Positions 1 through 8,752 of a stretch of 8,752 nucleotides of DNA are shown in pieces (the stretch's first letter is position 1; each line of letters begins with the position of its first letter). Origin of the DNA: an uncultured Erysipelotrichaceae bacterium (GTDB lineage: Bacteria; Bacillota_I; Bacilli_A; Erysipelotrichales; Erysipelotrichaceae). Both the position numbers and the translations under genes were made by a program. The stretch spans positions 1-8,752 of the forward strand of contig CACXEN010000217.1 of the NCBI GenBank assembly GCA_902766675.1. The letters are read 5' to 3'. The notes under the pieces are model-generated. The model was not told the origin of the DNA. It searched no databases and saw only the letters and a list, made by a program, of their open reading frames with translations.

Positions 1-20
1 ATGTCCATATGTTTTTTCAT
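1..20 (-). CDS. Divergent gene, 5' end only (product unknown)
   Basis: Read on the minus strand, an ATG at 20-18 begins a reading frame, MKKHMD, that runs off the left edge of the window. It is preceded by a strong AAAAGGAGG Shine-Dalgarno (30-38) with 9 bases between the core and the ATG, which is the main reason for calling it. A second ATG on the same strand (29-27) directly abuts the Shine-Dalgarno and so is a poor start; it is in frame with the chosen one. Six codons are too few to suggest a function. Its divergent position next to an AraC-family regulator of a sugar operon makes a carbohydrate-related gene plausible, but that is only a guess. Confidence 0.6.
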
Positions 21-29
21 AATTTTCAT

Positions 30-38
30 CCTCCTTTT
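30..38 (-). promoter_or_regulatory. Ribosome binding site of the divergent gene
   Basis: The minus strand reads AAAAGGAGG here, a near-perfect match to the 16S anti-Shine-Dalgarno complement. It lies 9 bases before the ATG at 20-18 and fixes that start rather than the ATG at 29-27. Confidence 0.65.
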
Positions 39-198
39 CCTTCTGAGGACATGTTCGACTACTCATAATCTATCGTATTTTCCTTTTGCAGGGTAATTGC
101 ACTACTCTATTGCATTAAATTTGAAATGTGAGGTGCAATCGTGGGGGTTAGATTTTCATATGAATATTTGTTAAACTGGAAGAGAATAAAAGCAATTA
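39..198. other. Divergent intergenic region, promoters not resolved
   Basis: This stretch must hold the promoters of the divergent gene and of the AraC-type regulator, but neither shows a convincing -35/-10 pair. On the plus strand, TTGAAA (121-126) and TTAGAT (148-153) are 21 bases apart, which is too wide. On the minus strand, the only -10-like strings are TACGAT (77-72) and TAGATT (73-68), without a good -35. Two direct copies of ATTGCA (96-101 and 109-114) and one inverted copy, TGCAAT (134-139), could be a protein-binding arrangement. ATGTTCGA (51-58) is identical to the left end of the first operator repeat at 1180-1187. Confidence 0.3.
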
Positions 199-200
199 TT

Positions 201-204
201 GAGG
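201..204 (+). promoter_or_regulatory. GAGG ribosome binding site deciding the GTG start of the regulator
   Basis: GAGG lies 6 bases before the GTG at 211, a good spacing. The longer alternative, TTG at 199, would overlap this site, and its nearest purine-rich stretch (178-184) is 14 bases away. The site therefore favours GTG 211 as the start. Confidence 0.55.
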
Positions 205-210
205 CTTACG

Positions 211-1149
211 GTGGGAAAGAAAGATAAAATAGAATTTCGCTTTTATAACATGGAAGAGGGAGTATACTCTTTTGCGTTGTTAGGCGATTCATGGATAAGA
301 GAGTATGGCATCGATGTAGATGTTTTACATTTTCATAATTATTTAGAAATAGGTGTATGTCGTTTTGGAAAAGGAGAAATGGAATTTGGGGAAGAAATAC
401 GTCCATATAGTAAAGGATGTATTACCGTCATTCCCAAGAATTTTCCTCATACAACCAATAGTAAACCAGGCACAAAAAGTCATTGGGAGTTCTTATTTGT
501 GGATGTGGAGAACCTAATTGCAGATTCTATACCAAATAGTAGAGATGCTCAACGCATAATCGATAACATTAATCGCGGTGTATTCTATTTTAAAGAGAAA
601 GAATATCCAGAAATTGCGAGAAAAATTTTGGAAATCATGGAAATTTATCGCGATCAAAAACCTTTCTATTTAGAAGAAGCAGAAGGAATACTAAAATCTT
701 TACTTATTTGTATAGCGCGTGTAAATGAAGATAAACAAACAATTCAGCTAAGTACTTTACCAGCAATGGAAAAGAAGTCATCGGGAATTATATTAAAAGC
801 TTTAGAATATATTGAAGAACACTATAGAGAAGATATTAAGATTGGCGATCTTGCGGATGCTTGCTTTGTGAGTGAGGTGCATCTAAGAAGGGTCTTCCAA
901 GATCATTTGCGTATGGGTGTATTAGAATACATTACGATGATTCGTATTCATAAAGCATGTGAAGAAATGCGTACGACAGACGAAAAAGTTTCCACAATTG
1001 CTTATAATTGTGGCTTTAACAGTCTTACTACATTCAATCGAAATTTTAGAGAGATATTGAAAATGAATCCTGGCGAATGGCGTGAGCAACCTGAGAATTA
1101 TGAACAGATGCTATTGCGAAGTTTTGTACACTTTGAAGAAGGGTGGTAA
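211..1149 (+). CDS. AraC/XylS-family transcriptional regulator with N-terminal cupin-type sensor domain
   Basis: A cytoplasmic DNA-binding regulator of 312 residues from the GTG start. The N-terminal half looks like an AraC-type effector-binding cupin: HFHNYLEIGVC at about 40-50, followed by a glycine-rich strand and a PxxFPH segment near 75-80. The C-terminal 100 residues form the double helix-turn-helix. The first is around 209-236 (IKIGDLADACFVSEVHLRRVF) and the second around 259-292, with the family signature CGFNSLTTFNRNFRE and a closing NPGEWR. Length and domain order are normal for the family, and no part is missing. The gene has its own terminator and sits just upstream of the transporter/beta-galactosidase operon in the same direction, so it is most likely that operon's sugar-responsive activator. 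Start choice: GTG 211 has a GAGG at good spacing; TTG 199 would add four residues, and ATG 250 has no ribosome binding site. The effector is not known from sequence; a galactoside is an inference from the neighbours. Confidence 0.93.
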   Translation: MGKKDKIEFRFYNMEEGVYSFALLGDSWIREYGIDVDVLHFHNYLEIGVCRFGKGEMEFGEEIRPYSKGCITVIPKNFPHTTNSKPGTKSHWEFLFVDVENLIADSIPNSRDAQRIIDNINRGVFYFKEKEYPEIARKILEIMEIYRDQKPFYLEEAEGILKSLLICIARVNEDKQTIQLSTLPAMEKKSSGIILKALEYIEEHYREDIKIGDLADACFVSEVHLRRVFQDHLRMGVLEYITMIRIHKACEEMRTTDEKVSTIAYNCGFNSLTTFNRNFREILKMNPGEWREQPENYEQMLLRSFVHFEEGW

Positions 1150-1152
1150 GGG

Positions 1153-1179
1153 AAGAACTCAAAATGGAGTTCTTTTTTT
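1153..1179 (+). terminator. Intrinsic terminator after the regulator gene
   Basis: Arms AAGAACTC (1153-1160) and GAGTTCTT (1167-1174) form an 8-bp stem with a six-base loop, AAAATG, followed by a run of seven T (1173-1179). It starts 4 bases after the regulator's stop codon. It separates the regulator transcript from the operon, which therefore needs its own promoter. The T run ends directly at the first operator repeat. Confidence 0.85.
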
Positions 1180-1181
1180 AT

Positions 1182-1216
1182 GTTCGAAAATGAACATTTA
1201 GCGTTTGAAAATGAAC
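1182..1216 (+). promoter_or_regulatory. Tandem direct-repeat operator, probably for the AraC-type regulator
   Basis: GTTCGAAAATGAAC (1182-1195) is repeated as GTTTGAAAATGAAC (1203-1216), differing at one of 14 positions. The copies are 21 bp apart start to start, about two helical turns, so both lie on the same DNA face. That spacing is typical of AraC-family sites, where each monomer's two helix-turn-helices fill one repeat. Copy 1 is also a dyad: ATGTTC (1180-1185) is complementary to GAACAT (1192-1197). The repeats are followed directly by the operon's cre-like site and promoter candidate. That they bind the neighbouring regulator is inference. Confidence 0.7.
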
Positions 1217-1244
1217 AAACCCGAAAGCGGTTTCATGCTATTTT
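1216..1244 (+). promoter_or_regulatory. Candidate activator-dependent operon promoter (extended -10)
   Basis: TGCTATTTT (1236-1244) resembles an extended -10 (TGnTATAAT, with two mismatches in the hexamer). The -35 position 17 bases upstream (1216-1221, CAAACC) is poor, as expected for an activator-dependent promoter. With transcription starting near 1251, the direct repeats would span about -69 to -35 and the cre box would fall between -35 and -10. Alternatives: TTTACA (1248-1253) with TAAACT (1269-1274), spacing only 15; or TAAAAT (1276-1281) without a -35. The operon must have a promoter in this gap because the regulator's transcript terminates upstream, but the exact hexamers are uncertain. 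Confidence 0.45.
1222..1235 (+). promoter_or_regulatory. cre-like site (CcpA catabolite repression)
   Basis: CGAAAGCGGTTTCA matches the Bacillus-type cre consensus TGWAANCGNTNWCA at every defined position except the first (C for T). The central CG and the flanking GAAA/TTTC arms are intact. It lies six bases beyond the second operator repeat and upstream of the sugar operon, where CcpA control is expected. It implies glucose-type repression in a Gram-positive host. Confidence 0.72.
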
Positions 1245-1305
1245 GAATTTACAGAAAAGCATTACGCTTAAACTTTAAAATTCTAAATATACAGGAGGGC
1301 AAAGT

Positions 1306-2613
1306 ATGAAAAAGAATTTTCTAGTTACACTTCTAGCACTAGTGTTAAGTTTATCACTAGTAGCATGCAGTAACGGTGGTGAAAAACCAGCAGAAGGTGG
1401 AGATGAAACAAACGGTGAAACTCTAACCGTATGGTGCTGGGACCCAGCGTTCAACATTTATTCTATGAATGAAGCAGCTAAGCTTTATCAAAAAGATCAT
1501 CCAGATTTTGAACTTATTGTTGTGGAAACACCATGGGATGATGTTCAAACAAAACTAAGTACAGCTGGAGCTTCTGGTGACATTAGCACATTACCAGACA
1601 TTGTCTTAATGCAAGACAACGCATTCCAAAAGAATGTCATTTCTTTCCCAGATGTATTCACAGATGTTGAAGGCTCTGGTATTAACTTCGATGATTTTGC
1701 GGCTGGTAAAGTTGCTTACTCTGTAGTGGATGGAAAACATTATGGTGTACCATTCGACAATGGCGCAGTTATCGCAGCTTATCGTTCTGATGTATTAGAA
1801 GAAGCTGGATTCACATTAGATGACTTCACAGATATTACTTGGGATGAATACCTAGAAAAAGGTAAGGTTGTTTTAGAAAAAACAGGACATCCATTACTAT
1901 CTTGTATCTCTAATGAAGTTGACGTTGTTATGATGATGGTTCAATCCGCTGGTGGTTCTCTATTCGATGCAGAAGGTAACCCAAGCATTGCTGATAATGA
2001 AATCGTTGCTAAATCTCTAGAAACATATAAAGCATTAAAAGATTCTGGTGTATTAGTTGAAGTTAGTAACTGGGACCAATATATTGAATCATTCCAAGCA
2101 GGAAGAGTTGCTGGAACAGTAAATGGTTGCTGGATTATCGGTAGTATCACAAGTGGTGATCCTGAACAAGCTGGTCATTGGAGCATCACAAATATGCCTA
2201 AGCTAGTTGGTTTAGACACAGCAACAAACTATTCTAATAACGGTGGATCAAGCTGGCTATTAACAGCTAACTGCAAAAACAAAGACTTAGCCTATGACTT
2301 TATGAAGTCAACATTTGGATCAAGCGTTGAATTCTATGAAACAATTCTTCCTTCTGCAGGCGCATTATCTTGCTACAAACCAGCAGGCGAAAGCAGTGTA
2401 TATGGTGAACCACAAGAATTCTTCGGTGGCGATTCAATTTATCAAAAAGTAATTGACTTCTCTGGTAAAGTTCCAAGTAATAACACAGGTGTTTATTACT
2501 ATGAAGGTCGTTCAGCTATAGCAGATGCTGCAGCTAAATATATTGCTGGAGCTGACTTAGCAGAAGAGTTAAAAGCAGCACAAGAACAAGTATTATTCCA
2601 AATGGGTCAATAA
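1306..2613 (+). CDS. ABC transporter sugar-binding lipoprotein (family 1 solute-binding protein)
   Basis: Extracytoplasmic receptor of a CUT1-type carbohydrate importer, 435 residues, the usual length. The N-terminus is a lipoprotein signal: KK, a hydrophobic stretch, then the lipobox LVAC with Cys21 as the predicted lipidated residue. A Gly/Glu-rich flexible linker follows (about 22-38). The mature fold begins with TLTVWCWDP (39-47) and continues with NEAAKLYQKDHPDFEL and WDDVQTKL, the standard start of MalE-type proteins. The start is secure: AGGAGG (1293-1298) lies 7 bases before the ATG. It is the first gene of the operon, followed by a stem-loop and then its two permeases. The ligand is probably a beta-galactoside because a beta-galactosidase is co-transcribed, but no binding-site residue seen here proves it. 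It could also bind other galactose-containing oligosaccharides. Confidence 0.93.
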   Translation: MKKNFLVTLLALVLSLSLVACSNGGEKPAEGGDETNGETLTVWCWDPAFNIYSMNEAAKLYQKDHPDFELIVVETPWDDVQTKLSTAGASGDISTLPDIVLMQDNAFQKNVISFPDVFTDVEGSGINFDDFAAGKVAYSVVDGKHYGVPFDNGAVIAAYRSDVLEEAGFTLDDFTDITWDEYLEKGKVVLEKTGHPLLSCISNEVDVVMMMVQSAGGSLFDAEGNPSIADNEIVAKSLETYKALKDSGVLVEVSNWDQYIESFQAGRVAGTVNGCWIIGSITSGDPEQAGHWSITNMPKLVGLDTATNYSNNGGSSWLLTANCKNKDLAYDFMKSTFGSSVEFYETILPSAGALSCYKPAGESSVYGEPQEFFGGDSIYQKVIDFSGKVPSNNTGVYYYEGRSAIADAAAKYIAGADLAEELKAAQEQVLFQMGQ

Positions 2614-2627
2614 TTATTTAAACTGTC

Positions 2628-2658
2628 ATAGGGCTAATGACTAGTTCATTAGCCCTAT
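2628..2658 (+). promoter_or_regulatory. Intra-operon stem-loop between binding protein and permease genes
   Basis: Two perfectly complementary 13-base arms (2628-2640, ATAGGGCTAATGA, and 2646-2658) enclose a five-base loop, CTAGT. It starts 14 bases after the binding-protein stop codon. The bases that follow (TATTCTAAG) are not a proper T run, so full termination is unlikely. In binding-protein transporter operons such a hairpin commonly protects the upstream mRNA or partly attenuates read-through, giving more receptor than permease. That role is inferred here; the structure itself is plain in the sequence. Confidence 0.75.
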
Positions 2659-2686
2659 TATTCTAAGTAATGTAGAAGGAGAAAGG

Positions 2687-3566
2687 ATGTTTAAGAATAA
2701 AATACCATTAAGCGTTAAACAGAATAGAGCTGGGTGGATGTTCCTATTACCAGCTGTTATTTTAATTACGGTAATGAATTTCTATCCTATGTTTAACGCA
2801 TTACTTCTTTCTTTCCAAAGCGGCAAAGGAGCATCTTTAGAATATGCAGGCTTGTATAACTATACAAGAATGTTTAGCGATAAAGTGTTTATGCAGTCCA
2901 TGTTTAACTGCTTCTTTTATCTCGTGATTCAAGTTCCTATTATGCTTGTTTTGGCACTAATCCTAGCAAGCGTATTGAATCGAAAAGATTTACGCTTCAA
3001 AGGATTATTCCGTACAGCAATCTTTTTGCCTTGCGCCACTTCATTAGTATCCTATTCAACAATTTTCCGTTCTTTGTTTAGTACAGATGGATTGATTAAT
3101 ACGGTGCTATTAAAAACAGGAATCCTACAAACAGCTTATGATTTTTTAGGGCATCCCATGTCTGCTAGATTTGTGATAATCATTGCGCTGATTTGGAGAT
3201 GGACTGGATATAATATGGTTTTCTATTTAGCGGCTTTACAAAACATTGATTATTCCGTTTATGAAGCAGCGAAAATTGATGGAGCAAGTGCATGGGATTC
3301 ATTCTGGAAGATCACTGTACCATTATTAAAACCAACAATACTCTTAACTTTAATCATGTCTACCAACGGTACATTACAGCTATTTGATGAATCTGTTAAC
3401 TTGACTAGTGGTGGACCAGGAAGTATGTCGATGACCATGTCTCACTACATCTATGACACATCCTTTAGGTTTGTACCTAACTTTGGATACTCCGCAGCGA
3501 TGTCCTTTGTGATTTTGGTTCTTGTTATGGTACTAGCAATCATTCAAATGAAAGTAGGTGATAAGC

Positions 3567-3574
<8 letters not shown>
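2687..3574 (+). CDS. Sugar ABC transporter permease, MalF/UgpA/LacF-type
   Basis: Inner-membrane subunit of the CUT1 importer, 295 residues. Hydrophobic segments fit six membrane spans at roughly 15-43, 73-96, 107-129, 162-184, 216-230 and 268-288. The cytoplasmic EAA loop is clear at 193-215 (EAAKIDGASAWDSFWKI, then TVPLLKP). This loop docks on the ATPase subunit. The N-terminal pattern, GWMFLLPAVILI then NFYPMFNALLLSF, is characteristic of the first (F-type) permease of these pairs. AAGGAG (2676-2681) lies 5 bases before the ATG. The gene follows the stem-loop after the binding-protein gene, and its 3' end overlaps the second permease, so the two are probably translated as a unit. Substrate specificity is not readable from the sequence. 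Confidence 0.93.
3556..3562 (+). promoter_or_regulatory. AGGTGAT ribosome binding site inside the first permease gene
   Basis: AGGTGAT matches the 3' part of the extended anti-Shine-Dalgarno complement (AAGGAGGTGATC) and lies 4 bases before GTG 3567, which is correct register for that part. The alternative GTG at 3558 falls inside this motif and has no such site. This site supports the shorter start of the second permease. Confidence 0.55.
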
Positions 3575-7417
<3,843 letters not shown>

Positions 7418-7453
7418 ATGATCAAGTAATAAAAAGTAGGAAGGGAGAATGTT

Positions 7454-8563
7454 ATGTCGAGTTTAAAACTAATTAATATTAGAAAGAAATATCCAAATGG
7501 ATTTGAGGCAGTAAAAGACTTCAATTTGGAAATTGAAGATAAAGAATTCATCATTTTTGTAGGACCTTCAGGATGCGGAAAATCTACAACACTAAGAATG
7601 ATTGCAGGATTAGAAGACATTAGTGAAGGGGAACTATATATTGATGATGAACTCATGAATACAGTAGAACCAAAGGATAGAGATATAGCCATGGTTTTCC
7701 AAAGCTATGCTCTATATCCACACATGACCGTTTATGACAACATGGCATTTGGTTTAAAACTGAGAAAACTTCCTAAAGAAGAAGTAAAACAAAAAGTTAT
7801 GGATGCAGCTCGAATCTTGGGCTTAGAAGAATTACTTGATCGTAAACCACGTGCTCTTTCTGGTGGGCAAAGACAAAGAGTTGCGATGGGACGTGCAATT
7901 GTGCGTAATCCAAAAGTTTTCCTTATGGATGAACCTCTATCGAACTTGGACGCAAAACTACGTGTGCAAATGCGTGCAGAGATTGCAGAATTACACCAAA
8001 AACTAGGTACAACCGTTATTTATGTAACTCATGATCAAACGGAAGCAATGACATTAGGAACAAGAATTGTGGTTATGAAGGATGGGGTGATCCAACAAGT
8101 TGATACTCCGCAAAACCTTTATGATAAACCGGCGAATTTATTTGTCGCTGGATTTATGGGAAGCCCACAAATGAATTTCCTAAATGTTGAAGTTAAAGTG
8201 GAAGGGGATAAGGCATTCTTGGTATTAGATAACAAAGACATTCCGCTGAATGAAGAAAAAAGCAAGAAGCTAATTGATGGAGGGTATGCTGGCAAAACAG
8301 TGACTATGGGAATTCGTCCAGAATACTTCCATGATGACGAAGCATTCTTAAATGATTCAGAAGCTGTCTTTGAGACAAGAGTTAATGTCTATGAATTATT
8401 AGGAGCTGAAGTCTATCTCTATGTAGATATTGCTGGAACATCTGTTACGGCAAGAGTGCCTTCTTCTACAAAAGCAAGAATTGGTGATACCATTCGCATT
8501 GGCTTTGAATTAGACAAGATTCATGTCTTTGATGTAGATACGCAAAAAGTAATCACTAATTAG
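7454..8563 (+). CDS. ugpC: Sugar ABC transporter ATP-binding protein, MsmK/UgpC/MalK type
   Basis: ATPase subunit that powers the CUT1 importer, 369 residues, normal length. Motifs in order: Walker A GPSGCGKST (37-45), Q-loop Gln83 (VFQSYALYPHMTV), signature LSGGQRQRVAMGRA (135-148), Walker B VFLMDEP with Asp159 and Glu160, D-loop SNLDAKL, and switch His193 (VTHDQTEAMT). The C-terminal third (about 235-369) is the TOBE/MalK regulatory domain, with the IRPE motif at 287-290. The ugpC name marks the family only and does not imply glycerol-3-phosphate as substrate. AGGAAGGGAG (7438-7447) lies 6 bases before the ATG. The gene lies 36 bases after the beta-galactosidase gene with no terminator between, so it is the last gene of the operon. 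Many Gram-positive sugar importers share one MsmK encoded elsewhere; here the ATPase travels with its transporter, although it may still serve others. Confidence 0.95.
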   Translation: MSSLKLINIRKKYPNGFEAVKDFNLEIEDKEFIIFVGPSGCGKSTTLRMIAGLEDISEGELYIDDELMNTVEPKDRDIAMVFQSYALYPHMTVYDNMAFGLKLRKLPKEEVKQKVMDAARILGLEELLDRKPRALSGGQRQRVAMGRAIVRNPKVFLMDEPLSNLDAKLRVQMRAEIAELHQKLGTTVIYVTHDQTEAMTLGTRIVVMKDGVIQQVDTPQNLYDKPANLFVAGFMGSPQMNFLNVEVKVEGDKAFLVLDNKDIPLNEEKSKKLIDGGYAGKTVTMGIRPEYFHDDEAFLNDSEAVFETRVNVYELLGAEVYLYVDIAGTSVTARVPSSTKARIGDTIRIGFELDKIHVFDVDTQKVITN

Positions 8564-8681
8564 CATAGTTAAATAAACATAAATAGAACTAATAGTTAGT
8601 GGAGTTTAAAAAAAATTGTGCGTAAATAGTAAAAAACGATTCAGTTTTCAAGGAAAAGGCAATAAGAAAAGAATAACGGAT
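8564..8681. other. AT-rich gap between last gene and terminator, nothing recognised
   Basis: After the ATPase stop codon, 118 bases contain stops in all plus-strand frames and no ribosome binding site with a start. The only symmetry is a short ACTAA/TTAGT pair near 8588-8600, too weak to be a terminator. The stretch reads as an untranslated trailer of the operon mRNA. Confidence 0.4.
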
Positions 8682-8718
8682 AAAACACTCTGTTGATAAG
8701 AAAAAACAGGGTGTTTTT
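8682..8718 (+). terminator. Intrinsic terminator of the sugar operon
   Basis: AAAACACTCTGTT (8682-8694) pairs with AACAGGGTGTTTT (8705-8717) over 13 bp with a single G-T wobble and a ten-base A-rich loop. The right arm runs into five T (8714-8718). It is the first strong terminator after the ATPase gene, so the operon transcript should end here, about 150 bases beyond the last stop codon. The A-rich left arm would also give a T run on the minus strand, so it could work in both directions. Confidence 0.8.
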
Positions 8719-8752
8719 GTGAGAGAATAAAGAAATATGAAGCACTTGAGGA

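Noticed and set aside
120..128. TTTGAAATG as a further copy of the operator repeat upstream of the regulator
   Set aside because: It matches the core TTTGAAAATG only with a one-base deletion and lacks the GAAC end, so it is indistinguishable from AT-rich background.
134..147. TGCAATCGTGGGGG as a second cre box
   Set aside because: It shares the TG..AA.CG core but fails the right half of the consensus at several defined positions, unlike the site at 1222-1235.
199..210. TTG at 199 as the start of the AraC-type regulator
   Set aside because: The TTG overlaps the GAGG that best serves as ribosome binding site for GTG 211, and its own upstream purine stretch is 14 bases away. The difference is only four residues, so it cannot be fully excluded.
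8737..8752. ATG at 8737 (MKHLR) as the start of a downstream plus-strand gene
   Set aside because: No proper Shine-Dalgarno lies at a normal distance; the nearest purine run, GAGAG (8721-8725), is 11 bases away and weak. The sequence after the terminator is more likely the leader of a gene outside the window, and the TTGAGGA at the end could be its ribosome binding site.

Overview
The window is AT-rich and its genes use strong Shine-Dalgarno sequences. It encodes a lipoprotein-type solute-binding protein and carries a near-consensus CcpA cre box. Together these point to a low-G+C Gram-positive bacterium (Bacillota); the sequence alone does not allow a genus call. It holds a single sugar-utilisation locus with no mobile element, CRISPR array or RNA gene that I can see.

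Layout: at the extreme left edge, the first codons of a divergent gene on the minus strand enter the window (1-20), followed by a short divergent intergenic region. An AraC-family regulator (211-1149) ends at a clear intrinsic terminator (1153-1179). The 126 bases before the next gene are densely packed: two 14-bp direct repeats 21 bp apart (1182-1216), a cre-like site (1222-1235) and an extended -10 candidate (1236-1244). A five-gene operon follows: a sugar-binding lipoprotein (1306-2613), two CUT1-type permeases (2687-3574 and 3567-4373, overlapping), a GH2 LacZ-type beta-galactosidase (4388-7417) and an MsmK/UgpC-type ATPase (7454-8563). A 13-bp stem-loop separates the binding protein from the permeases. 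An intrinsic terminator (8682-8718) lies about 120 bases after the last gene.

How the genes work together (inference from families and order): the lipoprotein captures a beta-galactoside outside the membrane, the two permeases and the ATPase import it unphosphorylated, and the leaderless beta-galactosidase cleaves it in the cytoplasm. The AraC-type protein is the likely inducer-responsive activator acting at the tandem repeats, while CcpA would repress at the cre box when preferred sugars are present. The order binding protein-permease-permease-LacZ-ATPase is the order I recall for lacEFGZK of Agrobacterium radiobacter. The substrate may be lactose or another galacto-oligosaccharide; sequence alone does not decide this.

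This is a recognisable type of catabolic operon, not a new system. The most informative parts are the compact control region and the intra-operon stem-loop.
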